NCBI GenBank assembly: GCA_029245245.1
Contig: JAQWPT010000034.1
Span: 62,001 to 126,000 of the forward strand
Length of the DNA stretch: 64,000 nt
Source: Phycisphaerales bacterium
GTDB lineage: Bacteria; Planctomycetota; Phycisphaerae; Phycisphaerales; SM1A02
Direction of reading: 5' to 3'
Shown: one piece after another, positions 1-7,647 of the stretch
Layout: each line of letters begins with the position of its first letter
Position numbering within the stretch: the first letter of the stretch is position 1
Translations under genes and position numbers: made by a program
Notes under the pieces: model-generated
What the model saw: only the letters and a program-made list of their open reading frames with translations
Databases searched by the model: none
What the model was told of the DNA's origin: nothing

Positions 1-1150
1 GATGGTCTACGACGACAATCCTCCGGAAGGCACACCCGGCGCCGATCAATGGTGTACCCACGGAATCAAGATCCCCTACCAATTCGAACTCTCCCAGGTC
101 TCCTTCTGGCGGGACAACTGGTGCCAGATGGAGGACAAGACCGAGCAGTTCCTGCACGGTTCCAATCATGATGCTTATGACCCCGAGACGGACGGCCCCT
201 TCATGGAATACCCACTGGTCAGCCTGATCACGATGGGGCGGAATCATTGCGGAAGTCGTGACAATCCGGACGAACCTGCGTCATACGACTACATCCGAAG
301 ATACACGGCGCACCCTGCAGGCTTCTTCAACAGCATCGAGTCCTACAACGGTCAGTGTCTGCACAAGTTCAACGCATCCCCTGACGGCCACGGCCAGGTG
401 CTGGACTGGATCGGCTACGCCGGCGGTTCGTTCGCGACCGGACACGTCCAGGGCGTAGATACAGGAGAGTTCACCCAGACCTTCATCGGCATGCAGAACC
501 TCTACCACAACGGTTTCAGCTGGGGCGAAGCCGTCTACACCTTTCTGAAGGTGGGTGGATACAACTCCCCCATCGGTGATCCGCTGGCCCGCACGGTGCT
601 CATCCGACCGGACATCAACAATGACTTTGTCGTCAACGATGACGACCGGGAGATCGTGATTGCACACATGGGCACGAGTGGCCCCGAAGGTGACGTCGAT
701 GGCAGTGGTCTCGTCGATGAGGCGGACCTGGCCGAAATCGACATCGCCTTTGGTCGCGAACGACCCGACATTGAAATTCCGGACCCCTACACAGGACTTG
801 GTGCCTGCGGTGACGTGAACTGGGACGGAGTGACCGACGTCGGGGACATACTCATGATCATTTCCTGGTGGGGTGAATGCCCCCTGCAGGGCGACTGCCA
901 TGCAGACACTGACGGCGACTACCAGGTTGCAGTCAATGACCTGCTCACCGTGATTTCCAAGTGGGGCTGGCTCCCCGGCGACCTGGATGGTGACGGTGAC
1001 ATCGATGTCAACGACCTGCTGATGATCATCGAGATGCTCGGCGCTGTTCCCGGCGACGAGAACTGGAACGAACAGGCGGACACGAACTGCAACGGCATCA
1101 TTGAAATCGTCGACATGGCCTACATCATGGTAATCGTGGATACGAGCTGA
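1..1150 (+). CDS. Secreted TIGR03790-like protein with dockerin-type repeats, C-terminal part (5' truncated by window edge)
   Basis: The reading frame is open at the left edge and ends at TGA 1148-1150. The ATG at base 2 is internal: the next gene is a close paralogue that has about 240 more residues before the same point. The first ~200 visible residues match the second half of a TIGR03790-type domain, including a 'GGSFATGHVQG' stretch and a 'SPIGDPLAR' end. The remainder holds six D-x-N/D-x-D/N-G-type calcium loops, for example DVDGSGLVDEAD, DVNWDGVTDVGD and DLDGDGDIDVND, as in dockerin-like domains. In cellulosomes dockerins bind cohesins; in planctomycetes they are common on exported proteins of unknown partner. 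Only 2 bp separate it from the paralogue, so co-transcription is likely. The function is unknown. Confidence 0.85.
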   Translation, partial: MVYDDNPPEGTPGADQWCTHGIKIPYQFELSQVSFWRDNWCQMEDKTEQFLHGSNHDAYDPETDGPFMEYPLVSLITMGRNHCGSRDNPDEPASYDYIRRYTAHPAGFFNSIESYNGQCLHKFNASPDGHGQVLDWIGYAGGSFATGHVQGVDTGEFTQTFIGMQNLYHNGFSWGEAVYTFLKVGGYNSPIGDPLARTVLIRPDINNDFVVNDDDREIVIAHMGTSGPEGDVDGSGLVDEADLAEIDIAFGRERPDIEIPDPYTGLGACGDVNWDGVTDVGDILMIISWWGECPLQGDCHADTDGDYQVAVNDLLTVISKWGWLPGDLDGDGDIDVNDLLMIIEMLGAVPGDENWNEQADTNCNGIIEIVDMAYIMVIVDTS

Positions 1151-1152
1151 AC

Positions 1153-3021
1153 ATGCAATACACTCACACACCTGCTTCCCTGCTTGCCCTGATCATTCTC
1201 GCATCACCAGTCGCCGCCGCGATTGAAGAAGAGAACCTGCTGCTGCTCTACAACAGCCAGGTGCCCGTTTCGCTGGCCATTCGCGACGCCTACATCGCGC
1301 ACCACCCCGGCGTTCACCAGTTCGACCTGGACCTGTCCTATCCCGTGGCCGACGAGAGCTGGCCCGATTCAACCCCTCCCCCTGAGGGCATGACGAACTA
1401 CTACATCACCTCGGCGAAATTCACCGAACTCTTCGTTGATGATGCGGGAGACTTCCAGCAGTACCTCACCGCGAATCCTGAAGTTGTCGCCATCGCGACA
1501 ACCCGGGGCCTTCCCGCAGCCATTACGGACAACTTCGATCCCCCGGTGAACCATGCAGCACCATCACCCGACATGTGGGGAAGTTTTGAAAGCCACCTCT
1601 GCCGCTCTGCCACCGGCATCTTCAAGTGGCAGGACGAAACGGACACTGACACCCAGAATCTCTATCGAGGAAGCGAGCGTCCCTTCCTGGAGGAACTGGC
1701 CGAGTGCGAAGATGGAGGCATCTGCCCTGGTGATCTGCACCTGGTGACGAGGCTCGACTCGGGTCGCGGCAGCGTGGATGTCGATGGAGACGGAGTGAAG
1801 ACCCCACTCGACGGTGTTCTCGCCATGATCGAACGCTGCGTTGAACCGATCCCGGTCAACACCTACGCCACGACAATGATCTATGACGACAATCCCACCG
1901 ATGATGATCCGGATTTCGGCGAGTGGTGCACCCATCCGATCAACTTCTACCACAATTTCCTCGGTGCGATGATCTCCTTCCGTCGTGGAAACTTCTGCCA
2001 GATCCTCGATCGCAGTGCTCAGTTCCTGCACGGCCCCAATGACAATGCGTTCGATCCGGCAACCGATGCCGACGCCCAGGCCTACCCCATCCTGAGCCTG
2101 GTCACCATGGGTCGCAATCATTGCGGCAGCACCACCAATCCCGATGAGCCGGTGAATGCCGACTACATCCGGCGGTACGAAGCCCACCCCGCCGGGTGGT
2201 TCACGAGCATCGAGTCCTACAACGGCCGCTCGCTCCACCAGTTCAATGCGTCACCAGGCGGACACGGGCAGGCGCTGGACTGGATCGGCTACTCCAATGG
2301 CTCGTTCGCGACCGGACACGTCCAAGGTGTCACGACCGGGGAATTTTCCGCGACCTACATCGGCATGCGCAACTTCTACCAGTCCGGGTTCAGCTGGGCT
2401 GAAGCGGTCTACACCACACTGGGGACCGGTGGCTACACCACGCCGATCGGCGACCCGCTTGGACGCGTCCGCCTGGTCAAGCCGGACATCAACCTTGACT
2501 TCGTCGTGGATGACCTCGACCGGGCCTATGTCGTTCATCAACTCGGCACACCCGGTCCCGAAGGTGACATCGACGGCAACGGGATCGTCGACGAAGTCGA
2601 CCTGGCCGAACTTGACGCCGCCTTTGGTCGCGCAAGGCCGAACATGGAACTCGATCCCGTGGTCTCGACATCAGCGTGCGGCGATGTGACCCGGGATGGC
2701 ATTGTCGACATCGAGGACATCCTCGGTCTCATCTCACAGTGGGGCGACTGTTCACCGTTCGACGATTGCACAGCGGACACCAATGGCGACGACCTGGTCG
2801 AGATCAATGATCTCCTGCTCATCATCAGCCGCTGGGGGTGGATGGCCGGTGATCTCAATGGAAACCTGCTCGTCGACATCGACGACCTGCTGCTGATCAT
2901 CTACGCCATGGATGCGGTGCCCGGTGATCCGCAATGGAATGACGGTGCCGACACCGACTGCAGTGGCCTGATCGACGTCAAGGACTACATGTATGTGATC
3001 GCCCAGATCGAGGGTTTCTGA
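1153..3021 (+). CDS. Secreted TIGR03790-like protein with C-terminal dockerin-type calcium-loop repeats (tandem paralogue)
   Basis: This 622-residue protein starts with a signal peptide (hydrophobic LLALIILASPVAAA, predicted cut after about residue 22). Residues ~25-430 resemble the TIGR03790 family of planctomycetes and acidobacteria, with 'LLLLYNSQVPVS', 'AIATTRGLP' and 'GDLHLVTRLD' landmarks. A calcium-loop-like DVDGDGVKTPLD lies inside that domain near residue 217. Six further dockerin-type loops follow (DINLDFVVDDLD, DIDGNGIVDEVD, DVTRDGIVDIED, DTNGDDLVEIND, DLNGNLLVDIDD, DTDCSGLIDVKD). It is strongly similar to the preceding gene, so the pair is a recent tandem duplication. No good ribosome-binding site precedes the ATG, which suggests translational coupling to the upstream gene. 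No catalytic role can be assigned. Confidence 0.9.
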   Translation: MQYTHTPASLLALIILASPVAAAIEEENLLLLYNSQVPVSLAIRDAYIAHHPGVHQFDLDLSYPVADESWPDSTPPPEGMTNYYITSAKFTELFVDDAGDFQQYLTANPEVVAIATTRGLPAAITDNFDPPVNHAAPSPDMWGSFESHLCRSATGIFKWQDETDTDTQNLYRGSERPFLEELAECEDGGICPGDLHLVTRLDSGRGSVDVDGDGVKTPLDGVLAMIERCVEPIPVNTYATTMIYDDNPTDDDPDFGEWCTHPINFYHNFLGAMISFRRGNFCQILDRSAQFLHGPNDNAFDPATDADAQAYPILSLVTMGRNHCGSTTNPDEPVNADYIRRYEAHPAGWFTSIESYNGRSLHQFNASPGGHGQALDWIGYSNGSFATGHVQGVTTGEFSATYIGMRNFYQSGFSWAEAVYTTLGTGGYTTPIGDPLGRVRLVKPDINLDFVVDDLDRAYVVHQLGTPGPEGDIDGNGIVDEVDLAELDAAFGRARPNMELDPVVSTSACGDVTRDGIVDIEDILGLISQWGDCSPFDDCTADTNGDDLVEINDLLLIISRWGWMAGDLNGNLLVDIDDLLLIIYAMDAVPGDPQWNDGADTDCSGLIDVKDYMYVIAQIEGF

Positions 3022-3044
3022 ACCCAACCCACTTCGAGCAGGCA

Positions 3045-3118
3045 TCATGCACAACCAGCGAAGTTGTCCACATGCTTTGCACTCGTTCATCCACATGGAT
3101 TTCACCAACTTATCCACC
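3045..3118 (+). other. Cluster of four DnaA-box-like 9-mers, three spaced exactly 23 bp
   Basis: TCATGCACA (3045-3053), TTGTCCACA (3064-3072), TCATCCACA (3087-3095) and TTATCCACC (3110-3118) each differ from the TTATNCACA consensus at one position. All point the same way. The last three begin at 3064, 3087 and 3110, a constant 23-bp period of about two helical turns. This is what a DnaA-binding array in an origin or a DnaA-titration site can look like. No dnaA, dnaN or gyrase gene is nearby, no AT-rich unwinding element is obvious, and chance or another regulator cannot be excluded. Confidence 0.4.
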
Positions 3119-3258
3119 CCGCCACCCTGGGAACGCAGCGAGAAGCGAAGTACCTAGGATCTGTCCATCGTCATTCGTCCGTGCGAAGCGCGATCGAGGA
3201 CGATGGCCTGAGGGGAGAACGGCTTCACGCATGCGAAGCTGAATCCAACGGCCCAAGC

Positions 3259-3288
3259 AAACCCCGGATCGGAAACGATCCGGGGTTT
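3259..3288 (+). terminator. Perfect 13-bp hairpin with GAAA tetraloop, probable intrinsic terminator
   Basis: The arm AAACCCCGGATCG (3259-3271) pairs completely with CGATCCGGGGTTT (3276-3288) across a GAAA loop. The 3' arm ends in only three T residues. The symmetric A/T ends would let it act in both directions. It lies 238 bp after the dockerin gene and 63 bp before cstA, so it may end the dockerin transcript or an unrecognised small transcript. Confidence 0.7.
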
Positions 3289-3351
3289 CCGCATTCGGGC
3301 CCGAACCTTCCAACCTCTCATGCACAACGATGCCGATAGAGTGCAGGTTCC

Positions 3352-5205
3352 ATGGTTCCCCTGCTGATCGCCATCCTGTCGGGCCTCGGGTTCATCGTCG
3401 CCTACAACACCTACGGGCGGTGGCTGGGGCGGCGCATCTTCAACCTTGCCTCGGGAAACCAGACCCCGGCCAGCCGACTCGAGGACGGGCATGACTACGT
3501 GCCCACGAGGCGGAGCATCATCTTCGGGCACCACTTCACCTCGATCGCCGGGACCGGTCCCATCGTCGGACCCGCCATCGGCGTGCTCTGGGGCTGGCTG
3601 CCCGCCCTGCTGTGGGTCGTCCTCGGCTCGATCTTCATCGGCGCCGTGCACGATTTCGGCAGCCTGCTGGTCAGTCTCCGCAACAACGGGCAGACCATCG
3701 GTGATGTTGCCGGCCGCCTCCTGAATCACCGGGTCCGCCTGCTCTTCATGATCGTCCTGTTCATCGGACTCACGATCGTGCTGGCGATCTTCGGGCTCGT
3801 CATCGCCGCCGTCTTCAAGATGTTCCCAGCCGCAATCTTCCCGTGCCTCGTGCAGATCCCCCTGGCGGTGTGCATCGGCAGCTGGCTGCAGCGTCGCGGA
3901 GCCGCCCTGCTGCTGCCCTCCCTGCTTGCCCTGCTCCTGATGCTCCTGAGCGTGATCTACGGTGACGTGGGCATCCTTGGAAGTTTCAACGACGCCCTTG
4001 CCGCCCTGCCCATGATCGCCTGGGTGGGCATCCTGCTGGTCTACGCCTACATCGCCTCGGTCCTGCCGGTGTGGATGCTGCTGCAGCCACGCGACTACAT
4101 CAACGCCCTCCAGCTCATCGGATCGCTCGGACTGATCGTGGTGGGCCTGGTCGTGGCCGGCCTGGCCGGTGGAACGCCGGTTGGAGACGATGCCGTACGC
4201 CCGCCCCTGGAGATCGTCGCCCCCATCTTCCAGTGGGATCCCGAGGGTGCGCCGTTGATCATCCCGTTCCTGTTCATCACCATCGCCTGCGGAGCCATCA
4301 GCGGCTTCCACTGCCTCGTCTCCAGCGGGACCACCAGCAAGCAACTTGCCAGTGAAGATGATGCCCGCTTCGTCAGTTACGGCAGCATGCTCACCGAGGG
4401 CTTCCTGGCCGTACTCGTGATTCTCGCCTGCACGGCCGGCCTGGGGCTGGGCATCACCAGCAGCTCGGGCGGGATCATCACCGGCGAAGCCGCGTGGGCC
4501 GAACGATACGGATCCTGGGAGATGGCAAATGGTCTGGGGTCGAAGGTCGGCGCCTTCGTGGACGGAGCGGCCAACTTCATCGGCTCACTTGGCATTCCCG
4601 CGGGCATCGCCGTGGCATTGATGGGTGTGTTCGTGGCGTCCTTCGCGGGAACCACGCTCGACACGGCGTGCCGGCTCCAGCGCTACGTGGTCCAGGAACT
4701 GGCCTCGACTCCGGGAGCGGCGTTCAAGCCGCTGCGCATCTTCCGCAATCCCCACGCCGCCGCCGGCCTCTCCGTACTGCTGGCCGCCGGTCTCGCAGCC
4801 GCCCCCGCCACGGGCGACTGGTCCTGGGCCTCGATGGGCACGGGCGGCCTGATCCTCTGGCCACTCTTCGGGGCCACGAACCAGTTGCTGGCCGGCCTGG
4901 CGTTCCTGGTGATCGCCTGCTGGCTCTGGCGAAGGAACAAGCCGGTGTGGTTCCTCAGCGTGCCCCTGCTGATCATGCTGGTGATTCCGATGTGGGCGAT
5001 GATCGACCAGGTGTTCCTGGGCACCGGCCATGACGCCTCATGGCTGCACGACGAGCAATGGCACCTGGCCACCATCGGCATCGTGACCATCCTGCTGGAA
5101 GGCTGGATGATCATCGAGGCGGTGTTCTTGCTGCCACGCATCCGCGGGGTGCTTGAGGACACGGCCTGCGAACTGGATCAGTTGAAGATGCCGGCGAGGA
5201 TGTAG
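3352..5205 (+). CDS. cstA: CstA-family carbon starvation / peptide-pyruvate transporter
   Basis: This is a 617-residue polytopic inner-membrane protein with about 15 hydrophobic segments. The CstA signature lies around residues 58-80, with 'HHFTSIAGTGPIVGPAIG'. The N-terminal 'YNTYGRWLGRRIF' and the 'TTLDTACRLQRY' region (~residue 425) are also typical. Family members import peptides or pyruvate under carbon limitation. It is shorter than the ~700-residue E. coli protein, as in many non-enteric members. The start has an AGG a few bases upstream. It converges on the phosphate permease gene, and the last 28 bases of the two coding regions overlap. The exact substrate cannot be read from the sequence. 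Confidence 0.93.
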   Translation: MVPLLIAILSGLGFIVAYNTYGRWLGRRIFNLASGNQTPASRLEDGHDYVPTRRSIIFGHHFTSIAGTGPIVGPAIGVLWGWLPALLWVVLGSIFIGAVHDFGSLLVSLRNNGQTIGDVAGRLLNHRVRLLFMIVLFIGLTIVLAIFGLVIAAVFKMFPAAIFPCLVQIPLAVCIGSWLQRRGAALLLPSLLALLLMLLSVIYGDVGILGSFNDALAALPMIAWVGILLVYAYIASVLPVWMLLQPRDYINALQLIGSLGLIVVGLVVAGLAGGTPVGDDAVRPPLEIVAPIFQWDPEGAPLIIPFLFITIACGAISGFHCLVSSGTTSKQLASEDDARFVSYGSMLTEGFLAVLVILACTAGLGLGITSSSGGIITGEAAWAERYGSWEMANGLGSKVGAFVDGAANFIGSLGIPAGIAVALMGVFVASFAGTTLDTACRLQRYVVQELASTPGAAFKPLRIFRNPHAAAGLSVLLAAGLAAAPATGDWSWASMGTGGLILWPLFGATNQLLAGLAFLVIACWLWRRNKPVWFLSVPLLIMLVIPMWAMIDQVFLGTGHDASWLHDEQWHLATIGIVTILLEGWMIIEAVFLLPRIRGVLEDTACELDQLKMPARM

Positions 5206-6662
5206 TAGAAGACGATTGCCAGGCCCGCACCGGCCGGGATCGTCACCACCCAGCTGACCGCGACATCTCGAACGGTTCGCAGGTTGAGTGCACCGATGCC
5301 ACGGGCAAGGCCGACTCCAAGGACCGCGCCCACGAGCGTATGCGTCGTAGAAATCGGCAGGGCAAGCCATGAGGCGAACACGATGGTCGTGGCCGCTCCG
5401 AAGGTGGCACTGAAACCGCGACTCGGAGTCAACTCGGTGAGCTTGGTGCCCACGGTCCGCATGACCCGCCAGCCCCATGTCGCCAGGCCGATGGTGATGG
5501 CAATGCCACCCAGTGCCAGGAACCAGCCTGACACGGCGACCTGCGTACCGACAACACCTTCCTTGATCGTCTCCCAGGCTGCCGCCATGGGGCCGATCGC
5601 ATTGGCGACATCATTTGAGCCGTGTGCAAAGGCGATGAAACAGGCACTGATGACAACAAGGTAGATGAAGATACGCTCGACCTTCCAGACGGAACTTCGC
5701 TGGTTGACCGTCGAGACCGGCTCCTGCTCCATCGCGGCACTCAGCATGTCCACCTTGTTGAGGACTTCCTTGACTTCATCCTCCACCGCCCCGCTGGACA
5801 TGCCCTTGGCTCGTCCGAGGTGCTTCTTGGCCCGGCTCAACGCGCGACTGAGGTACAACTGCCTTGCAGAGTTTTCTTCAACCTCGCCATCGGCATCGTC
5901 GACATCGATGCGGCGCACCAGGATCGCAGAGATGAAGGCGGCGACCAGGCCGATTCCACCGGAAATGAGCAGTGCTTCCCACAGCGGCAGGTCAACGCCC
6001 TTGAGTCGGTGCTTGAGGCCCTTCATGACGAGCACCATCGACAGAATGGTGAACACCACGAAGACCATGCAGGGAGTAAATCGGCGCGCAGCCTCCACCG
6101 GTCTCGGATTATGGAAGATCTTTCGCATGATGATGTTGAAGATGAAGTAACTGATGATGCCACTGAGAACAGGTGACACGATCCAGCTGGCGGCAATGGT
6201 CCCGACCTGGCCCCAGTAGATTGCATGGAAGCCCTTGTAGACGATTCCGAAACCAAGGATGGCCCCGACAATCGAGTGCGTCGTGGACACCGGCCAGCCG
6301 AAGTAGGAGGCGATCAACAGCCATGTGCCCGCAGCGAGCAGGGCGGCAAGCATGCCGCATACGAAGAGCGTCGGTTCCGCCGAGAAGATCTCCGGATCGA
6401 CGATCCCCTTGCGAATGGTGTTCGAAACACCGGCACCGGCAAAGTAGGCACCGGCAAACTCGAACACGGCTGCAATGATGACCGCTCGCCGGAGTGTCAG
6501 TGCTCCGGACCCGACGCTGGTCGCCATCGCGTTGGCGACATCGTTGGCACCGATGTTCCACGCCATGTAGAAGCCGAAGACGATGGCCAGGATCATCAGG
6601 GTGTTCGGGTCGGCCACCCCCGCGATGGCATCCGAAACAGTGGTTGCAAGCGTAAGCATCAT
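5178..6662 (-). CDS. pit: Pit/PHO-4 family inorganic phosphate permease
   Basis: This 494-residue membrane protein has the internal duplication typical of PiT transporters. 'NIGANDVANAMATSVGSG' (~36-53) is mirrored by 'AHGSNDVANAIGP' (~346-358). The paired 'STTHSIVGAILG' and 'STTHTLVGAVLG' motifs also recur in the two halves. A cytoplasmic charged loop lies around residues 250-320. It takes up phosphate, probably as a metal-phosphate/H+ or Na+ symporter. It begins 19 bp after the DUF47 gene, an arrangement typical of Pit systems where DUF47 acts as accessory or regulator. Two consecutive ATG codons begin the gene, and the outer one is used here. The 3' end overlaps cstA convergently. Confidence 0.95.
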   Translation of the reverse strand: MMLTLATTVSDAIAGVADPNTLMILAIVFGFYMAWNIGANDVANAMATSVGSGALTLRRAVIIAAVFEFAGAYFAGAGVSNTIRKGIVDPEIFSAEPTLFVCGMLAALLAAGTWLLIASYFGWPVSTTHSIVGAILGFGIVYKGFHAIYWGQVGTIAASWIVSPVLSGIISYFIFNIIMRKIFHNPRPVEAARRFTPCMVFVVFTILSMVLVMKGLKHRLKGVDLPLWEALLISGGIGLVAAFISAILVRRIDVDDADGEVEENSARQLYLSRALSRAKKHLGRAKGMSSGAVEDEVKEVLNKVDMLSAAMEQEPVSTVNQRSSVWKVERIFIYLVVISACFIAFAHGSNDVANAIGPMAAAWETIKEGVVGTQVAVSGWFLALGGIAITIGLATWGWRVMRTVGTKLTELTPSRGFSATFGAATTIVFASWLALPISTTHTLVGAVLGVGLARGIGALNLRTVRDVAVSWVVTIPAGAGLAIVFYYILAGIFN

Positions 6663-6681
6663 CTTTCAGCGTCTCGACGTG

Positions 6682-7359
6682 TTACTTGATTGCGAGCATG
6701 ATGCGAACGCGATTCGCCAGTTTTTCGGAGTAGTTGCTGAGCCCACCGATGTCCCGCAGGAGATTCCGCCACAGCAGGAACTCACCCTTGGACAGATCGT
6801 CCTCGTTGGCAAAGAGCGCCTGGAGCATCTCTCGCTGGATGACATCAGCCTCGTGTTCGAAGAGCGCCACCTGGTCGACCATCTGCTCGACACGACTGGC
6901 CTCTTCCCCGCCAAAGCCCATCTCCGCCAGTTCGTCCAGGTCGGCGATGATCTTCCGAACGACACGGAATGCCTGGACGTTCTTTTCGATGAAATCGGAG
7001 AAGTGCTCCTTGAGCGGATCGATCAGGGGCAGCTCCTTGAAGGTCAGGAGCACGCCGATGTCCTCCGCCTTGTCGGCAATGGAATCCTGGTCCGCGAGCA
7101 TCGCCATCAACGTGGCACGGTCGACCTGCATGAAGAGGCCGCGGGGCAGCGAGTTGCGGATGTCGTTCTTGACGAGGTCCGCATTGTGCTCGAGCTTCGA
7201 GACATGCTTGGCCTTCTCGCAGATCACATCGTGGGACATGCCTGCCATGAACCCCTCGAGGATCTCCACGATGCCATTGACACATTCCTCAACCTGCTCC
7301 ATGTGAACCTGAAGCGGGGTCAGAGGCGAACGACCGAAAAGCTTTGCTACACCGCGCAC
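6682..7359 (-). CDS. DUF47 family PhoU-like Pit accessory protein
   Basis: This 225-residue, almost wholly helical soluble protein belongs to the DUF47/PhoU-like family (TIGR00153 type). It has repeated acidic helices such as 'HMEQVEECVNGIVEILEG' and 'FLLWRNLLRDIGGLSNYSEK' that build the PhoU-like bundle. Such proteins bind metals and modulate or chaperone the adjacent Pit permease. The start is a GTG preceded by an AGGA at a good distance. The gene lies immediately upstream of pit on the same strand, so the two form a two-gene phosphate uptake operon. It diverges from pntA across a 288-bp regulatory interval. Confidence 0.92.
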   Translation of the reverse strand: MRGVAKLFGRSPLTPLQVHMEQVEECVNGIVEILEGFMAGMSHDVICEKAKHVSKLEHNADLVKNDIRNSLPRGLFMQVDRATLMAMLADQDSIADKAEDIGVLLTFKELPLIDPLKEHFSDFIEKNVQAFRVVRKIIADLDELAEMGFGGEEASRVEQMVDQVALFEHEADVIQREMLQALFANEDDLSKGEFLLWRNLLRDIGGLSNYSEKLANRVRIMLAIK

Positions 7360-7647
7360 CTGTTATGTCCTGTGCATGCCTGATCTGAAGACGATTTTGT
7401 GGGAAGCGTACCCGATCCAGACTGGTGTGACCATGCCCCACCACTGTTCGTGTGGACAGCCCAGACTGGTTTCCAGGAGACTGCCGATCCAACTCCCCCC
7501 CAGCCCACTCCACGACCACCAAGACGCCAAATCAGGTCCCGTTTGACCCCGGGACCTTGGTCCGTCAGGATGTCCCGTCCACACCATGCTGGCCCTGCCC
7601 AGATCCCCGCCACGGCCTGATCCCGGCCAGAAAGACATGCAGTTCAG
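7360..7647. promoter_or_regulatory. Divergent control region between the pit operon and pntAB
   Basis: No gene is visible here. The nearly palindromic decamer CCAGACTGGT occurs twice in the same orientation, at 7417-7426 and 7461-7470, 44 bp apart. Each contains CCAG-A-CTGG, so each could be an operator half-pair. Further right, GGTCCC (7535-7540) pairs with GGGACC (7551-7556), and a GGACC-TT-GGTCC inverted repeat occupies 7552-7563. A TTGACC at 7543-7548 could be a -35 for pntA, but no good -10 follows. All of this is suggestive only. Confidence 0.35.

Larger units (their letters stand above)
3022..3351. other. Non-coding interval: DnaA-like boxes, unassigned spacer, terminator hairpin
   Basis: This 330-bp interval has no convincing gene on either strand; short frames here lack ribosome-binding sites and family similarity. 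It contains four DnaA-box-like 9-mers (3045-3118) and a perfect terminator-like hairpin (3259-3288). The 3119-3258 segment between them has no recognised content. Its position just before a strong hairpin would fit an independent small RNA, but no promoter could be assigned. The last ~60 bases should carry the cstA promoter; a weak AGG lies a few bases before its ATG. Confidence 0.5.

Noticed and set aside
3154-4344. 396-codon minus-strand open frame
   Set aside because: It is antisense to cstA, rich in Asp/His/Gln/Arg with no hydrophobic core or family similarity; a GC-rich shadow frame.
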